From positions 1-44,645 of the forward strand of contig JAFQFD010000039.1 of assembly GCA_017415715.1 (NCBI GenBank): a stretch of 44,645 nucleotides of DNA, in the 5' to 3' direction. Both the position numbers and the translations under genes were made by a program. Position 1 is the stretch's first letter. Every line of letters begins with the position of its first letter. This document shows, piece by piece, positions 7,838 through 15,601 of this stretch. Source of the stretch: Bacteroidales bacterium (GTDB taxonomy: Bacteria > Bacteroidota > Bacteroidia > Bacteroidales > UBA932). The notes beneath the pieces are model-generated. The model ran no database searches, had not been told where the DNA came from, and saw only the letters and a program-made list of their open reading frames with translations.

Positions 7838-7945
7838 CTGTTAGAGGTTTTGGCGAACCCTGCTCACGAAATAAGTCAAGCCCACGCAAAGCGTGAGCAC
7901 CCAACCTATTTCCTTCGAGCTTAAAAATCGCCAAATTCCTAACAG
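7838..7945. mobile_element. 108-base element with terminal inverted repeats (MITE-like)
   Basis: The ends CTGTTAGAGGTTTTGGCGA (7838-7856) and the complement of CTGTTAGGAATTTGGCGA (7928-7945) form about 18-base imperfect inverted repeats. Inside, TGCTCACG (7861-7868) pairs with CGTGAGCA (7892-7899). It is non-coding and fills much of the 194-base gap 7808-8001. I see no clear target-site duplication, so a folded regulatory RNA or terminator is an alternative. Confidence 0.5.
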
Positions 7946-8001
7946 AAGAAACAAGTCTGTGCAGTATTATTTCAACAAATATAAGAACTTTTGATTACAA
8001 T

Positions 8002-8733
8002 TTAAAGATTAGACCTGAAAATCAGTGTCTTGCCGCTCTGATCATATCTGAGCTCAGCCCAATCCAGCGGTTTTCCATGGCGTTCAGTGTCGAGCCTGAA
8101 GACTCCGTAGCCTTCCGGAATGTCCGTCCTGTTGTTGTGATAGTTATGCAACGGTCTTGGGTCAGTCAATGTCATGCTGCCTTCCGGAGTGGTGATGGTC
8201 GCCTTTACAGTAGCGTCGGAGTATGCGGATGTCCGAGCTTCGTGCGTGTTGTATGCCTCTACTGTGAAGACATTTTTCCCGTCTTCATTCTGTCCTACGA
8301 ATGTTACTGTGCTGTTGTAGTTGTAATCGTATATATAGTTCTGTTTCAGCTTCCAGCAGTTGTCTCCGATCCTGGTGACTTCTATGCCGGTATCTAGTGT
8401 CCAGTCCGATTGCGGGTCCAGGAAGGACGTACCGTAGGTGTGTACTGTGCCGAATCCCCGGACCATGTAAGTAACATCATCTTCGTGGAAGATGTTTTCC
8501 CTGTGCCATTGGAACGCATCGCTTTGCCTTTCTTCCTCAGTGGCTGAGATGTATTGGTCAAGCATGACAAGCATGTTGACGGCTCCGGCTGGGAAGACCA
8601 CATTGTTGATGAACATTGTTCTTGTGTATTCCTCAAGGTTATGTGCGGTGTGTCCTGAAGAGTTTCCGTTGCTCAGTGTGCAGGAACATGCAATCAGGCC
8701 TGTTGCAATCATAGTTATAATCGATCTTCTCAT
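8002..8733 (-). CDS. Lipoprotein of unknown function
   Basis: 243 residues from the ATG at 8733; a TTG six bases upstream is in frame but less likely. The signal MRRSIITMIATGLIACSC has a lipobox and is followed by a Ser/Asn-rich linker (SNGNSSGHT). The rest is beta-rich (GTSFLDPQSDWTLDTG, YIYDYNYNSTVTFVG, GYGVFRLDTERHG). No family recognised. It starts 12 bases after the outer-membrane protein gene upstream, so they are probably co-transcribed and may act together in the envelope. Confidence 0.7.
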   Translation of the reverse strand: MRRSIITMIATGLIACSCTLSNGNSSGHTAHNLEEYTRTMFINNVVFPAGAVNMLVMLDQYISATEEERQSDAFQWHRENIFHEDDVTYMVRGFGTVHTYGTSFLDPQSDWTLDTGIEVTRIGDNCWKLKQNYIYDYNYNSTVTFVGQNEDGKNVFTVEAYNTHEARTSAYSDATVKATITTPEGSMTLTDPRPLHNYHNNRTDIPEGYGVFRLDTERHGKPLDWAELRYDQSGKTLIFRSNL

Positions 8734-8745
8734 AGTCAAGTCCTC

Positions 8746-9339
8746 CTAAAATCTGAATCCTACTCCTGCCATAGCGCCCGTATACATCATTCCAATGCCG
8801 ATCTCGCAGAACCCGAAGACCTTGCGCCCGATTTCTATTCCGACCGGATTGACCTGGAATACCGGCAATATGGCCATGTCATTATCCATGTCCTTGCCTA
8901 TTAGACCGCCTATGCCGACGGAGCTGTACATCTTGACAAGGTCACGTCTGACCCAATTGAATCTGCATTCCGGCACTATGTATAGCATACCTCCGGTCTG
9001 CGTGCCGCTGCGAAGGCCGGTTACGGCGTCAAAACTGTTCTGCCATGTGATGTTTGCGGCAGTGGTCAATGCGAATGTGAACCAGTCCTTATATAGCCAT
9101 GCGAACTCTGCGCTGATGGCTCCTGTAGTATACAAAGGTCCTTCGTTGTCCCAGTAGATGTCCTGCAGATTGACGTCTCTTGGTCCGCAGTCGCACCATG
9201 ACCATGTGTATCCGACAGACTCTGTCACCGGATATCCGCCCCATCCGAAGCGCATCTGATATTTCCATGGTTTTGCGTCTTCCTGCGCATGCACAAGAAT
9301 CGGCATAAGCGTAAGCAAAAGTATAAATGTCTTTTTCAT
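8746..9339 (-). CDS. Outer-membrane barrel-like protein
   Basis: 197 residues from the ATG at 9339, which gives a good signal peptide (MKKTFILLLTLMPILVHAQ); the open frame extends further upstream but overlaps the preceding gene. The mature part is beta-rich with many aromatics (RFGWGGYPVTES, FAWLYKDWFTFALT, GIGGLIGKDMDND) and ends GAMAGVGFRF, with a terminal Phe as in barrel proteins. An unusual segment, YTWSWCDCGPRD, carries two cysteines. Function unknown. It sits 7 bases after the lipoprotein at 9347-10111. Confidence 0.7.
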   Translation of the reverse strand: MKKTFILLLTLMPILVHAQEDAKPWKYQMRFGWGGYPVTESVGYTWSWCDCGPRDVNLQDIYWDNEGPLYTTGAISAEFAWLYKDWFTFALTTAANITWQNSFDAVTGLRSGTQTGGMLYIVPECRFNWVRRDLVKMYSSVGIGGLIGKDMDNDMAILPVFQVNPVGIEIGRKVFGFCEIGIGMMYTGAMAGVGFRF

Positions 9340-9346
9340 AGTCTTG

Positions 9347-10111
9347 TCAGTATTCGTTCCTTCCATATGCTTTCTGCGGCTCGACCTCTCTTGTGGTGCC
9401 GTCCGGCAGTATGAATGTCTTGCCGTCTTCGTGGAACTCCACTTCGAACACCTTGTCGGCATAGCTGCTGCGGTAACGGATCCGGATCCTGCCGCATGTC
9501 GGCTCAAGCTTTCCTTTGCCGTTGCTGCACATCGGCATCTCCATCGGCTCTATGGTTTCGATGGCCGCAGTGCCGAATGTGTCCGACGCGATGCTGACTG
9601 TCAGTTCCGAGATGCGGACGGTGAGATCCTGCACTTCCGCCTTTATGTCCCATACGGCGCTTTCCTCTGTGCTCGCGAATGAATAACAATGAGGTGCTGT
9701 CGTTTCTATGCGCACCTGGCGGGGAGTGTTGAGGGCAATCCAGAATGAACGCCAATATTCAGGGGAGGCTTTGTAGATGCCTTCTTCAACGAGGTATATC
9801 TTTCCCCAGTCGTGGATGTGCATATACTCATAATAGACATAGTTGCTGGTGTCGAAGAAGCCCTTGACATATTTGAGGGCCTTTTCTCTGTCTGAGCGGA
9901 TTTCCTGATAGCCGCTGAATACTTCTGTCAGTTCTACCAGTCTGAAAGATGCGGAGAGCAGGTCGTTCTGCACGATCCTGTAAACGTCTTCTTCTTTGGC
10001 AGATGTGTACTCGTCGTGGTACTCGTATTCGATTCGCTGGCATGAGAACATGGCTGCGGCGAGCAGGATAACGGTTATGAATCTGCTGGGGAAGGTTTTT
10101 GTCAAGTGCAT
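9347..10111 (-). CDS. Lipoprotein of unknown function
   Basis: 254 residues. The signal MHLTKTFPSRFITVILLAAAMFSC ends in a lipobox (MFSC). The next residues are Tyr/Glu-rich (QRIEYEYHDEYTSAKEED). The central part is helical (YVKGFFDTSNYVYYEYM) and the C-terminal part beta-rich (CGRIRIRYRSSY, FEVEFHEDGKTFILPDG). No family recognised. It leads a three-gene unit with the barrel-like protein and the lipoprotein downstream. Confidence 0.7.
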   Translation of the reverse strand: MHLTKTFPSRFITVILLAAAMFSCQRIEYEYHDEYTSAKEEDVYRIVQNDLLSASFRLVELTEVFSGYQEIRSDREKALKYVKGFFDTSNYVYYEYMHIHDWGKIYLVEEGIYKASPEYWRSFWIALNTPRQVRIETTAPHCYSFASTEESAVWDIKAEVQDLTVRISELTVSIASDTFGTAAIETIEPMEMPMCSNGKGKLEPTCGRIRIRYRSSYADKVFEVEFHEDGKTFILPDGTTREVEPQKAYGRNEY

Positions 10112-10182
10112 ATGGGTCAGTGTTTATTTGTCAAGCCACATTAAGATGCAAAACCAGAGTCATATGTGACAGAAAATTGTGA

Positions 10183-10848
10183 TTATCTTCTGAAATGCTT
10201 GTCCGGGTGCGGGTCATAATACATCGGCGGGGCATCACGCCAGCTTTCGTCAGGCTGTCCGCCCGGCATGATGATGTCGTATACGCCTCCCATCTGAGGA
10301 ACTGAGTAATAGTCCCATCTCCGCGGCCTCTGGCTCACGCCTCGGCCGAACAGCAGACGCAGGGAGGTCAGCAGCCACGGCTTCATCTTCAGCGGTTTGA
10401 CATGCTTCATCAGCTCTTCGACGTCTATGGCCGCTCCTGCAACTGCCGCCATCTCCATGGCATGCCGCTTTTCCTGCGGGCTTTCATAGCCTTCAGGCTC
10501 GTACAACTGGTCCGGCAGCATCCGGCTGCCGATATAGCCGGCTTCGTCAAGAAGTTTCATGGAGTTGCGGACCATCTCGGCGTATCGGTCGTCGAGCTCA
10601 TTCCTGATCTGCTCCAAGGCACGGATCTTCAGGTCTGTCCCTTCAGGGAGCGAATCCCTTACGAAACCGATCAGTTCCTGGCTTTCTTCCTTGGTGATTA
10701 TTCTGTCGCGGACGGCCCTCGTTACGAGAGAGTCTATGTCGACGAGCAGCACCTGCTCGCGGTCCTGCTCCTGGGCATTTATGATGACAGGCAGCATAAA
10801 TATCATTATGCTGCCTATCAACCATCTTATGTTGATGTTGGGGGACAT
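10183..10848 (-). CDS. Secreted protein of unknown function
   Basis: 221 residues with a signal peptide (MSPNINIRWLIGSIMIFMLPVIINAQ). The mature N-terminal half is a charged helical segment (VDIDSLVTRAVRDRI, SQELIGFVRDSLPEG, IRALEQIRNELDDRYAEM) with a possible coiled coil. The C-terminal part is Pro/Tyr/Arg-rich (GVSQRPRRWDYYSVP, PPMYYDPHPDKHFRR) and looks disordered. No family recognised. Confidence 0.65.
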   Translation of the reverse strand: MSPNINIRWLIGSIMIFMLPVIINAQEQDREQVLLVDIDSLVTRAVRDRIITKEESQELIGFVRDSLPEGTDLKIRALEQIRNELDDRYAEMVRNSMKLLDEAGYIGSRMLPDQLYEPEGYESPQEKRHAMEMAAVAGAAIDVEELMKHVKPLKMKPWLLTSLRLLFGRGVSQRPRRWDYYSVPQMGGVYDIIMPGGQPDESWRDAPPMYYDPHPDKHFRR

Positions 10849-10945
10849 CAGAAAGATTGCTGTCTATTTGTCAAGATTTGAAATTCAGTTCGTCCGGGCT
10901 TTATTCAAAGCCCGTGCCACAGGCAGTGAAACAGTGGGGAATCTG

Positions 10946-11038
10946 CTACGTTGCCCAGATTGTAATGAGGGTAAGCCCTACGGTTGTACCAATGATTGTT
11001 GCTATCATGATTCGTGTCTGTTTATTGTTCGTCTTCAT
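10946..11038 (-). CDS. 30-residue predicted membrane peptide overlapping the XRE gene
   Basis: The minus strand holds an ATG at 11038 and a TAG at 10946-10948. The product begins MKTNNKQTR and continues into IMIATIIGTTVGLTLITIWA, a basic head followed by a single hydrophobic span. It overlaps the last 17 bases of the XRE gene in another frame, an arrangement that would allow translational coupling. It is too short to be certain, but the start, overlap and clean membrane segment together make it plausible. It may belong functionally to the XRE/DUF2975 group. Confidence 0.45.
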   Translation of the reverse strand: MKTNNKQTRIMIATIIGTTVGLTLITIWAT

Positions 11039-11252
11039 CATCTTCTTCTCCCGGCTCATATTCGAGAATATCCCCGGGCTGGCAGTCCAACGCCTTGCAG
11101 AGGGCGGCCAGGGTCGAGAAGCGTACGGCCTTGGCCTTGCCTGTCTTGAGGATGGACAGGTTGGCGGCCGTGATCCCGACCTTCTCCGCCAGCTCTCCGG
11201 AAGACATCTTCCTCTTTGCCAGCATTACGTCTACGTTTACTATGATCGGCAT
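11022..11252 (-). CDS. XRE-family transcriptional regulator (YozG-like)
   Basis: 76 residues, almost entirely a helix-turn-helix domain: VDVMLAKRKMSSGELAEKVG, then ITAANLSILKTGKAKAVRFS and TLAALCKALDCQPGDILEYE, which is the classic Cro/CI-type fold of the HipB/YozG group. The C-terminus is a highly acidic tail (GEEDDEDEQ). Small regulators of this group are commonly encoded next to DUF2975 membrane proteins, as here, where two DUF2975 genes lie directly upstream (9-base gap). It probably represses its own operon; the membrane partners may control its activity (inference). Confidence 0.85.
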   Translation of the reverse strand: MPIIVNVDVMLAKRKMSSGELAEKVGITAANLSILKTGKAKAVRFSTLAALCKALDCQPGDILEYEPGEEDDEDEQ

Positions 11253-11261
11253 TTCTTCTCT

Positions 11262-11945
11262 CTAAATTGTCATTTCGTTTTCTTCCTTATATGCTCTTGC
11301 CATCTTGAACAGTTCGGAAACTATGATCATGCCTATTCCGAAACACAGGAAGTAGCAGTTCGGACCATCTATGACGATGTCATAATGTTCAAGAGATATG
11401 TGGCTTCTGGTCCAGAAATATCCGAATATTTCCAGAGTCCATTGCGCGACATAAGCGATGATCAGGCATATTCCCATCCTGGTGAATCTGCTTTCCAGAC
11501 CTTCTGAGAAAAATTCATTCCTGTTGACTCCGATAATGCAGAAGATTAGCATCAGCCAGAAATATCCGATGCTTGCTATGTATGTGATGGCGCAGATCGG
11601 GCCTGCCAGATCGTATGCCTTTTGTTCCGCATCGCTCTTTACGTCTGTTCTGACTGCCGCTTCTGCAAGGACTGCATGCTCGTACCTGTCGGTCTTGTGG
11701 TTATATAAACTGTCAGTCTGAATATGATAGTCTTTTGCCACAATGTTGACATAATACCATTCCATGTCCTTGCTGTCTAAGACCTTCATCGGGCCTTCTG
11801 CAGAACTGTCGAATGCAGCGGCGGACTCACGGCCTTGATTGAAGGAAACAGAAAAAGCTTTCCTGTTTGTGGCGAAGTCTATGGCGATGCCGAATATCAT
11901 TGCTACGGCAAGAAGTGCGCACAGTATGTTGAATCTGGTTTTCAT
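11262..11945 (-). CDS. DUF2975 membrane protein, copy 2
   Basis: 227 residues with four predicted membrane spans (about 5-25, 130-150, 165-190 and 200-220). The pattern of an N-terminal span, a large extracytoplasmic loop of about 100 residues and three clustered C-terminal spans fits DUF2975. The C-terminal region GIGMIIVSELFKMARAYKEENEMTI is characteristic, and the last four residues (AMTI/EMTI) are nearly shared with its upstream paralogue. It sits between another DUF2975 gene (11-base gap) and the XRE regulator (9-base gap). It probably senses or relays an envelope signal to the regulator; the role of the family is not established. Confidence 0.75.
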   Translation of the reverse strand: MKTRFNILCALLAVAMIFGIAIDFATNRKAFSVSFNQGRESAAAFDSSAEGPMKVLDSKDMEWYYVNIVAKDYHIQTDSLYNHKTDRYEHAVLAEAAVRTDVKSDAEQKAYDLAGPICAITYIASIGYFWLMLIFCIIGVNRNEFFSEGLESRFTRMGICLIIAYVAQWTLEIFGYFWTRSHISLEHYDIVIDGPNCYFLCFGIGMIIVSELFKMARAYKEENEMTI

Positions 11946-11956
11946 AGGTTCCGGTT

Positions 11957-12646
11957 TTAGATTGTCATTGCTTCTTCCTTGTTAAGATGCAGGGCTATGT
12001 TTATGATCTCTGCGAACAGCAGGAGGAGGAACGGAATGAGGATTTCCTGTATTTCCAGTTCAAGAGTTGTCGCCAGCTTTATGTCGGATGACTTTCCATA
12101 TAACTGTCCTATGGCAATCATGTTGAATTTTATGCACAACTCGTTTGCCAAGGCAAGCAGGAAGCTGACCAGCGCGCTCCAGCGCAGAAGCGCCACCTGC
12201 AGCCTGTTGAAATACAGCCCGTTGCGGAAACCTCTGATGGTGCTGATCACTATGCATATGAAACATATGATCATAAGTATGCTCAGACAGTAGCTGGCTA
12301 CGCGCATCGCGTTGCTCGCCCCGAATCCCCAATGCTCGGGCATCTGGAAATCTTCTCCTATACCATATACAAACAGCTGTAGAGGCATTCCCTTGACAGT
12401 GGCTTCTCCGTTCTCGCCACGTGCCAATGTGATCGCGTCCTCATCAGCCTCCGGAGTGATGGTGACGCTTTCCCACAATGTAGTCACCTCACCGATAGTG
12501 ACATTGCCTACGGCATTTCTCCAATGCTTGTGCTCCAGACCCTGGGGAAGAGTCATGGTCAGAGAGACGGTCGTGAAGACCAGAATGATCGTGATGACCG
12601 TAAAATAGGCGATGGTACGCCTCTGGATTCCTTTGTTAAGTTTCAT
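11957..12646 (-). CDS. DUF2975 membrane protein, copy 1
   Basis: 229 residues with an N-terminal span (about 12-30), a loop with beta-type sequence (ITLARGENGEATVKGMPLQL) and three C-terminal spans. The segment RGFRNGLYFNRLQVALLRWS is typical of the DUF2975 cytoplasmic loop, and the C-terminus is FAEIINIALHLNKEEAMTI. It is the first gene of the unit, with a good promoter upstream at 12678-12707. It is paralogous to the next gene, so the pair may form a heteromeric membrane complex. Confidence 0.75.
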   Translation of the reverse strand: MKLNKGIQRRTIAYFTVITIILVFTTVSLTMTLPQGLEHKHWRNAVGNVTIGEVTTLWESVTITPEADEDAITLARGENGEATVKGMPLQLFVYGIGEDFQMPEHWGFGASNAMRVASYCLSILMIICFICIVISTIRGFRNGLYFNRLQVALLRWSALVSFLLALANELCIKFNMIAIGQLYGKSSDIKLATTLELEIQEILIPFLLLLFAEIINIALHLNKEEAMTI

Positions 12647-12677
12647 GTTTCAATCCGTTTTATTGTTAATCGATATG

Positions 12678-12707
12678 CAAATATATATACTTTTATCGAA
12701 AAACAAT
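12678..12707 (-). promoter_or_regulatory. Promoter of the DUF2975/XRE operon
   Basis: The minus strand reads ATTG (12707-12704), an 18-base spacer and TATATTTG (12685-12678), close to the Bacteroidetes consensus TTTG-N19-TAnnTTTG. It lies in an AT-rich gap about 32 bases before the ATG at 12646. Confidence 0.55.
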
Positions 12708-12768
12708 AAAACTTTACTAAAATTTGATAAATTTTTATTAAAACTCACAAATTTCCCATGTCTGGGCG

Positions 12769-13362
12769 TCAGAGCTCTTCGATCTCGTTGATGACGTCGT
12801 CGAGGGTGCGGAGCTTTCTGTGGTCGGTCCAGATTGCTAAGATTATGGCCAGTATGACAGACAGGATACACCATGTGATTGACTCGGGGTTGAAGCCGTC
12901 GTAGAGCTTGAAGAACACATTGAAGTATTCCATTGACCATAGGATGATAAATAGCGCTATGAGTGGCATTGAGACGATGCTGAAGCGTATGTGCAGTTTC
13001 CTGACACTGCGTATTGCGACAGCAAACTCTTTCAGGTCGCCTTTGTAGTTCAGCTTCTTGTCCTGGATGAATTTCTTGCATAAGATGAGCGCTAATCCAA
13101 GTATGCAGTAGATGATTGCCATGACCACTGTCCACCTGGCCATACCAGCCTTGTGAGTAAGCATTACCATGATCGGACCGCCTATAAGGAGGATCATCAC
13201 CTGCGCCCATGTCTCCCACCAGTCGTATGATGACATCTTCTTCCGGACAGATGCCCTGAGTTGCTTCTCGGAAATGATGTTCTGCTTCTCCACCTTCTCT
13301 GTCAGGAGTCTGAATTGTTCTCGCATCTGCTCCAGCTCCTGTGAAATCTCGAAATTGTCCAT
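12769..13362 (-). CDS. Coiled-coil four-helix membrane protein paired with ECF sigma factor
   Basis: 197 residues. Residues about 1-45 form a charged coiled coil (ISQELEQMREQFRLLTEKVE). Four hydrophobic spans follow (about 55-72, 78-95, 125-145 and 160-180) and the C-terminus is a short helical tail (LDDVINEIEEL). It starts 20 bases after the ECF sigma factor gene. This position is usually taken by an anti-sigma factor, but there is no zinc-binding HxxxCxxC motif, so if it regulates the sigma factor it does so by another fold. Similar sigma/coiled-coil-membrane pairs occur in Bacteroides, as I recall. Confidence 0.65.
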   Translation of the reverse strand: MDNFEISQELEQMREQFRLLTEKVEKQNIISEKQLRASVRKKMSSYDWWETWAQVMILLIGGPIMVMLTHKAGMARWTVVMAIIYCILGLALILCKKFIQDKKLNYKGDLKEFAVAIRSVRKLHIRFSIVSMPLIALFIILWSMEYFNVFFKLYDGFNPESITWCILSVILAIILAIWTDHRKLRTLDDVINEIEEL

Positions 13363-13382
13363 TTGTTCTGTTTTTTACGGTT

Positions 13383-13856
13383 CTACATTGATTTCAGCTT
13401 CTCCCTGATGCGGACGAGCTTGACGGAGACATTGTTTGCTGTGATTCCGAGGATGTTCCCGATCTCTTCATAGCTCAGATTCTCAAGCCACATCAGGATG
13501 ATGCTCCTGTCTATGTATCCGAGACGGTTGATGCGGTCATAGAGCTGGCGGATCTGCATCGAATCCTCGTCTATATCCTCGAAGAGGTTGATGTTGACAT
13601 CCAGCGGAATCTTCTCGAAACTCCTTTTCTTCTTGCGTGAATGATTGATGCAGGTGTTGAGGCTGACTCTCCATACCCAGGTGCCGATGAACTTGTCTCC
13701 CTCGAAAGTCTGCAGCCCTTTCCACAGGTTGATGAGTATCTCCTGGAACAGGTCGTTCACCTCTTCCGCGTCTTTGGAGAACATATAGCAGACAGTGTAG
13801 ATCCTCCTCTTGTTCTCCAAGACGATGCGTGTAAATTCTCTTTCTCTGTCGTCCAT
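13383..13856 (-). CDS. ECF-family RNA polymerase sigma factor
   Basis: 157 residues. Region 2 spans about residues 8-75 (NKRRIYTVCYMFSKDAEEVN, DLFQEILINLWKGLQ, FIGTWVWRVSLNTCIN), including the core-binding D-L-x-Q-E motif. Region 4 spans about 100-155 (IDRSIILMWLENLSYEEIGN, ILGITANNVSVKLVRIREKL), a typical helix-turn-helix. It directs transcription of an unknown envelope regulon. It is followed by the coiled-coil membrane protein gene and lies 73 bases after the seven-gene envelope operon, so it may be read from it. Confidence 0.9.
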   Translation of the reverse strand: MDDREREFTRIVLENKRRIYTVCYMFSKDAEEVNDLFQEILINLWKGLQTFEGDKFIGTWVWRVSLNTCINHSRKKKRSFEKIPLDVNINLFEDIDEDSMQIRQLYDRINRLGYIDRSIILMWLENLSYEEIGNILGITANNVSVKLVRIREKLKSM

Positions 13857-13929
13857 AAATCAGTTTTTCTGAAATCTTTCTGACCGTTAAACACTCAAAC
13901 CGCCAAAAAACTACAGAAAAGTCAGATTA

Positions 13930-14676
13930 TTATTGCAAAAAACTGTCGAGGAGGGTTGCGGACTGCAATTCTCCTTTTTTGTCGTATGTCTCCTGCTTGA
14001 CCAGACCTATGCCGTATGCGTACCATGAGACTGTCTTTGTCACTTCCTTGTGCATCATGGCCTTGCTGGTGATGGTTTCTTCAAGGATGAAGCAGTCAAA
14101 ATCTCCGGCTGGTGTGCGCAGTGTTTCCTTTCCGGTTATCTTGCGGTCCTCGCCGGATATCCTGACACTGATTATGGAGAATCTGAACTGGAATCCATAG
14201 TCTGGCAATGGTCCGGTCTTCGGATATCGAGGAATGCCTCTGACTTCGCCGGAAAAGCTGAACTTGCTTTTCATTTCCTCGATTGCAGCCTTCTTCTTAT
14301 CTTCCGAAGCATCTGTTCCCATATCCTCAACAGCTGCCTCCAGTATGCTTTCCAGCACGTCCTCTTCAAAGAATGCGTTCATGTCAACCATGTATTCCCC
14401 ATCCTTGAAACGGTAGAACATATAGCTCCTCAAAGTGTCAGCAGGGGAGTCAATCCTGACTTTCTCGACTCGCATCCTGACACTTCCATTCACAGCGTCA
14501 CCTTTCATCCTTTCTACAGAATGATAAACGGTGGCAACGATATTCCCGTCTCCATCCGTTTCCTTGTATGACCATCTTGCGCTCTCCGGCTCAGCAACGA
14601 AAAACACCTGCTCCTGAGCGAAACCGCTCAGGCTGCAGAGCCCGAGCGCCCATATCAATATGATTTTACACTTCAT
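13930..14676 (-). CDS. TapB/DUF3108-like secreted protein
   Basis: 248 residues with a signal peptide (MKCKIILIWALGLCSLSGFAQ). The sequence resembles TapB/DUF3108-type proteins: a beta-rich fold opening with FVAEPESARWSYKETDGDGN and a C-terminal core TPAGDFDCFILEETI, then WYAYGIGLVKQETYD. Here TPAG-x-F-x-[CT] and W-Y-x-x-G-[IV]-G-[LM]-V-K are the characteristic patterns. Its role is unknown. It starts one base after the stop of the transglutaminase-like gene, so the two are co-translated. Confidence 0.75.
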   Translation of the reverse strand: MKCKIILIWALGLCSLSGFAQEQVFFVAEPESARWSYKETDGDGNIVATVYHSVERMKGDAVNGSVRMRVEKVRIDSPADTLRSYMFYRFKDGEYMVDMNAFFEEDVLESILEAAVEDMGTDASEDKKKAAIEEMKSKFSFSGEVRGIPRYPKTGPLPDYGFQFRFSIISVRISGEDRKITGKETLRTPAGDFDCFILEETITSKAMMHKEVTKTVSWYAYGIGLVKQETYDKKGELQSATLLDSFLQ

Positions 14677-14677
14677 T

Positions 14678-15595
14678 TTATTTCCAGAATTTGTCCGGGT
14701 CGTGGGTTATTGTGTAGTTTCTGCTGTGGAATGGTTCGAAGCCTTCGGGGATGAGGGCGTAGTAGCGGTTTCTCATTGAGCTTTCCGGCAGGGAGTTGTA
14801 GTCTTCCTGGTAGAAGCCCAATGCGCCCCAGCAGCAGAACCAGTAGGTGTTCTTTGCCATGTAGGCATAATAATGATCCATCTTGGAACTGCCCTTCTCG
14901 AAGCCGTGGTAGAACAGCATCTTCTCACCTTTGATGTATTTTTCTCTCATCTGTCTGAGGGAGAGGAGATTTCCCTCAGTGTCGGTGACATATCGTCCGC
15001 CCATGTCAGTGTCCAGCATTACCCACTGCCCGGTCTCAGGGAGCCATACTTCATTCACTACATGGCAGTCCGGGTCGTTCTTGTCCTGCGGCAGACAGGT
15101 GATGTATCTAGCCTTTATGCCGGCCGCATGAAGGAGTTCGAAGGTCATGATGCTGTGCAGGCGGCAGTTGAATGCCGGAGCGACGTTCTTTGTATATTCC
15201 CAAAGTCCGATCGCATTGACATGTTCGGGCCATTCCTTCTGATTGTCGTGGGGAATGTTGAATGCAATGAACCTGCCTATGGCTAGGGCCTTCTCCCATG
15301 TGGGAGCCTCAGCATCATACAGCGTGTCCAGCTGGAAATATTTCATGATTTCATCTGCACGCTCCATGTCCTGGACATGGGTGATGTCAATGAATTCAGA
15401 GTCGGCGCTGTAAGCCCCGCATGTCCTCAGAAGTTCCACTCTTTCATCAAACAAGGCAATGGTGCTCTCGTTGACATTTATGCTTATTTCATAATATTTC
15501 GTGACCTTCAGAAATGTGAAAAGGCTCACGGTTGCCGCTCCAATTACAGCAAGGATGCCGACAAATATTCTCCAGATGATTCGCAGGGCTTTCAT
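14678..15595 (-). CDS. Membrane-anchored transglutaminase-like protein
   Basis: 305 residues. An N-terminal span (about 8-30) anchors a large extracytoplasmic domain. The transglutaminase-like triad is visible: Cys144 in APAFNCRLHSIMTFELLHAAG, quoted here as FNCRLHS, His178 in DCHVVNEVWLP and Asp195 or Asp197 in VMLDTDMGG. The A-G-I-x-A-R-Y segment after the Cys is typical. It could be a peptidase or amide-processing enzyme in the periplasm; the substrate is unknown. It lies between the TraB and TapB-like genes with gaps of 6 and 1 bases. Confidence 0.8.
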   Translation of the reverse strand: MKALRIIWRIFVGILAVIGAATVSLFTFLKVTKYYEISINVNESTIALFDERVELLRTCGAYSADSEFIDITHVQDMERADEIMKYFQLDTLYDAEAPTWEKALAIGRFIAFNIPHDNQKEWPEHVNAIGLWEYTKNVAPAFNCRLHSIMTFELLHAAGIKARYITCLPQDKNDPDCHVVNEVWLPETGQWVMLDTDMGGRYVTDTEGNLLSLRQMREKYIKGEKMLFYHGFEKGSSKMDHYYAYMAKNTYWFCCWGALGFYQEDYNSLPESSMRNRYYALIPEGFEPFHSRNYTITHDPDKFWK

Positions 15596-15601
15596 ATATG
15601 A

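Noticed and set aside
12650-13219. Long open frame on the minus strand, 189 codons
   Set aside because: It lies out of frame over the coiled-coil membrane gene and the promoter region, with unnatural composition (His/Arg/Gln-rich). It is a shadow.
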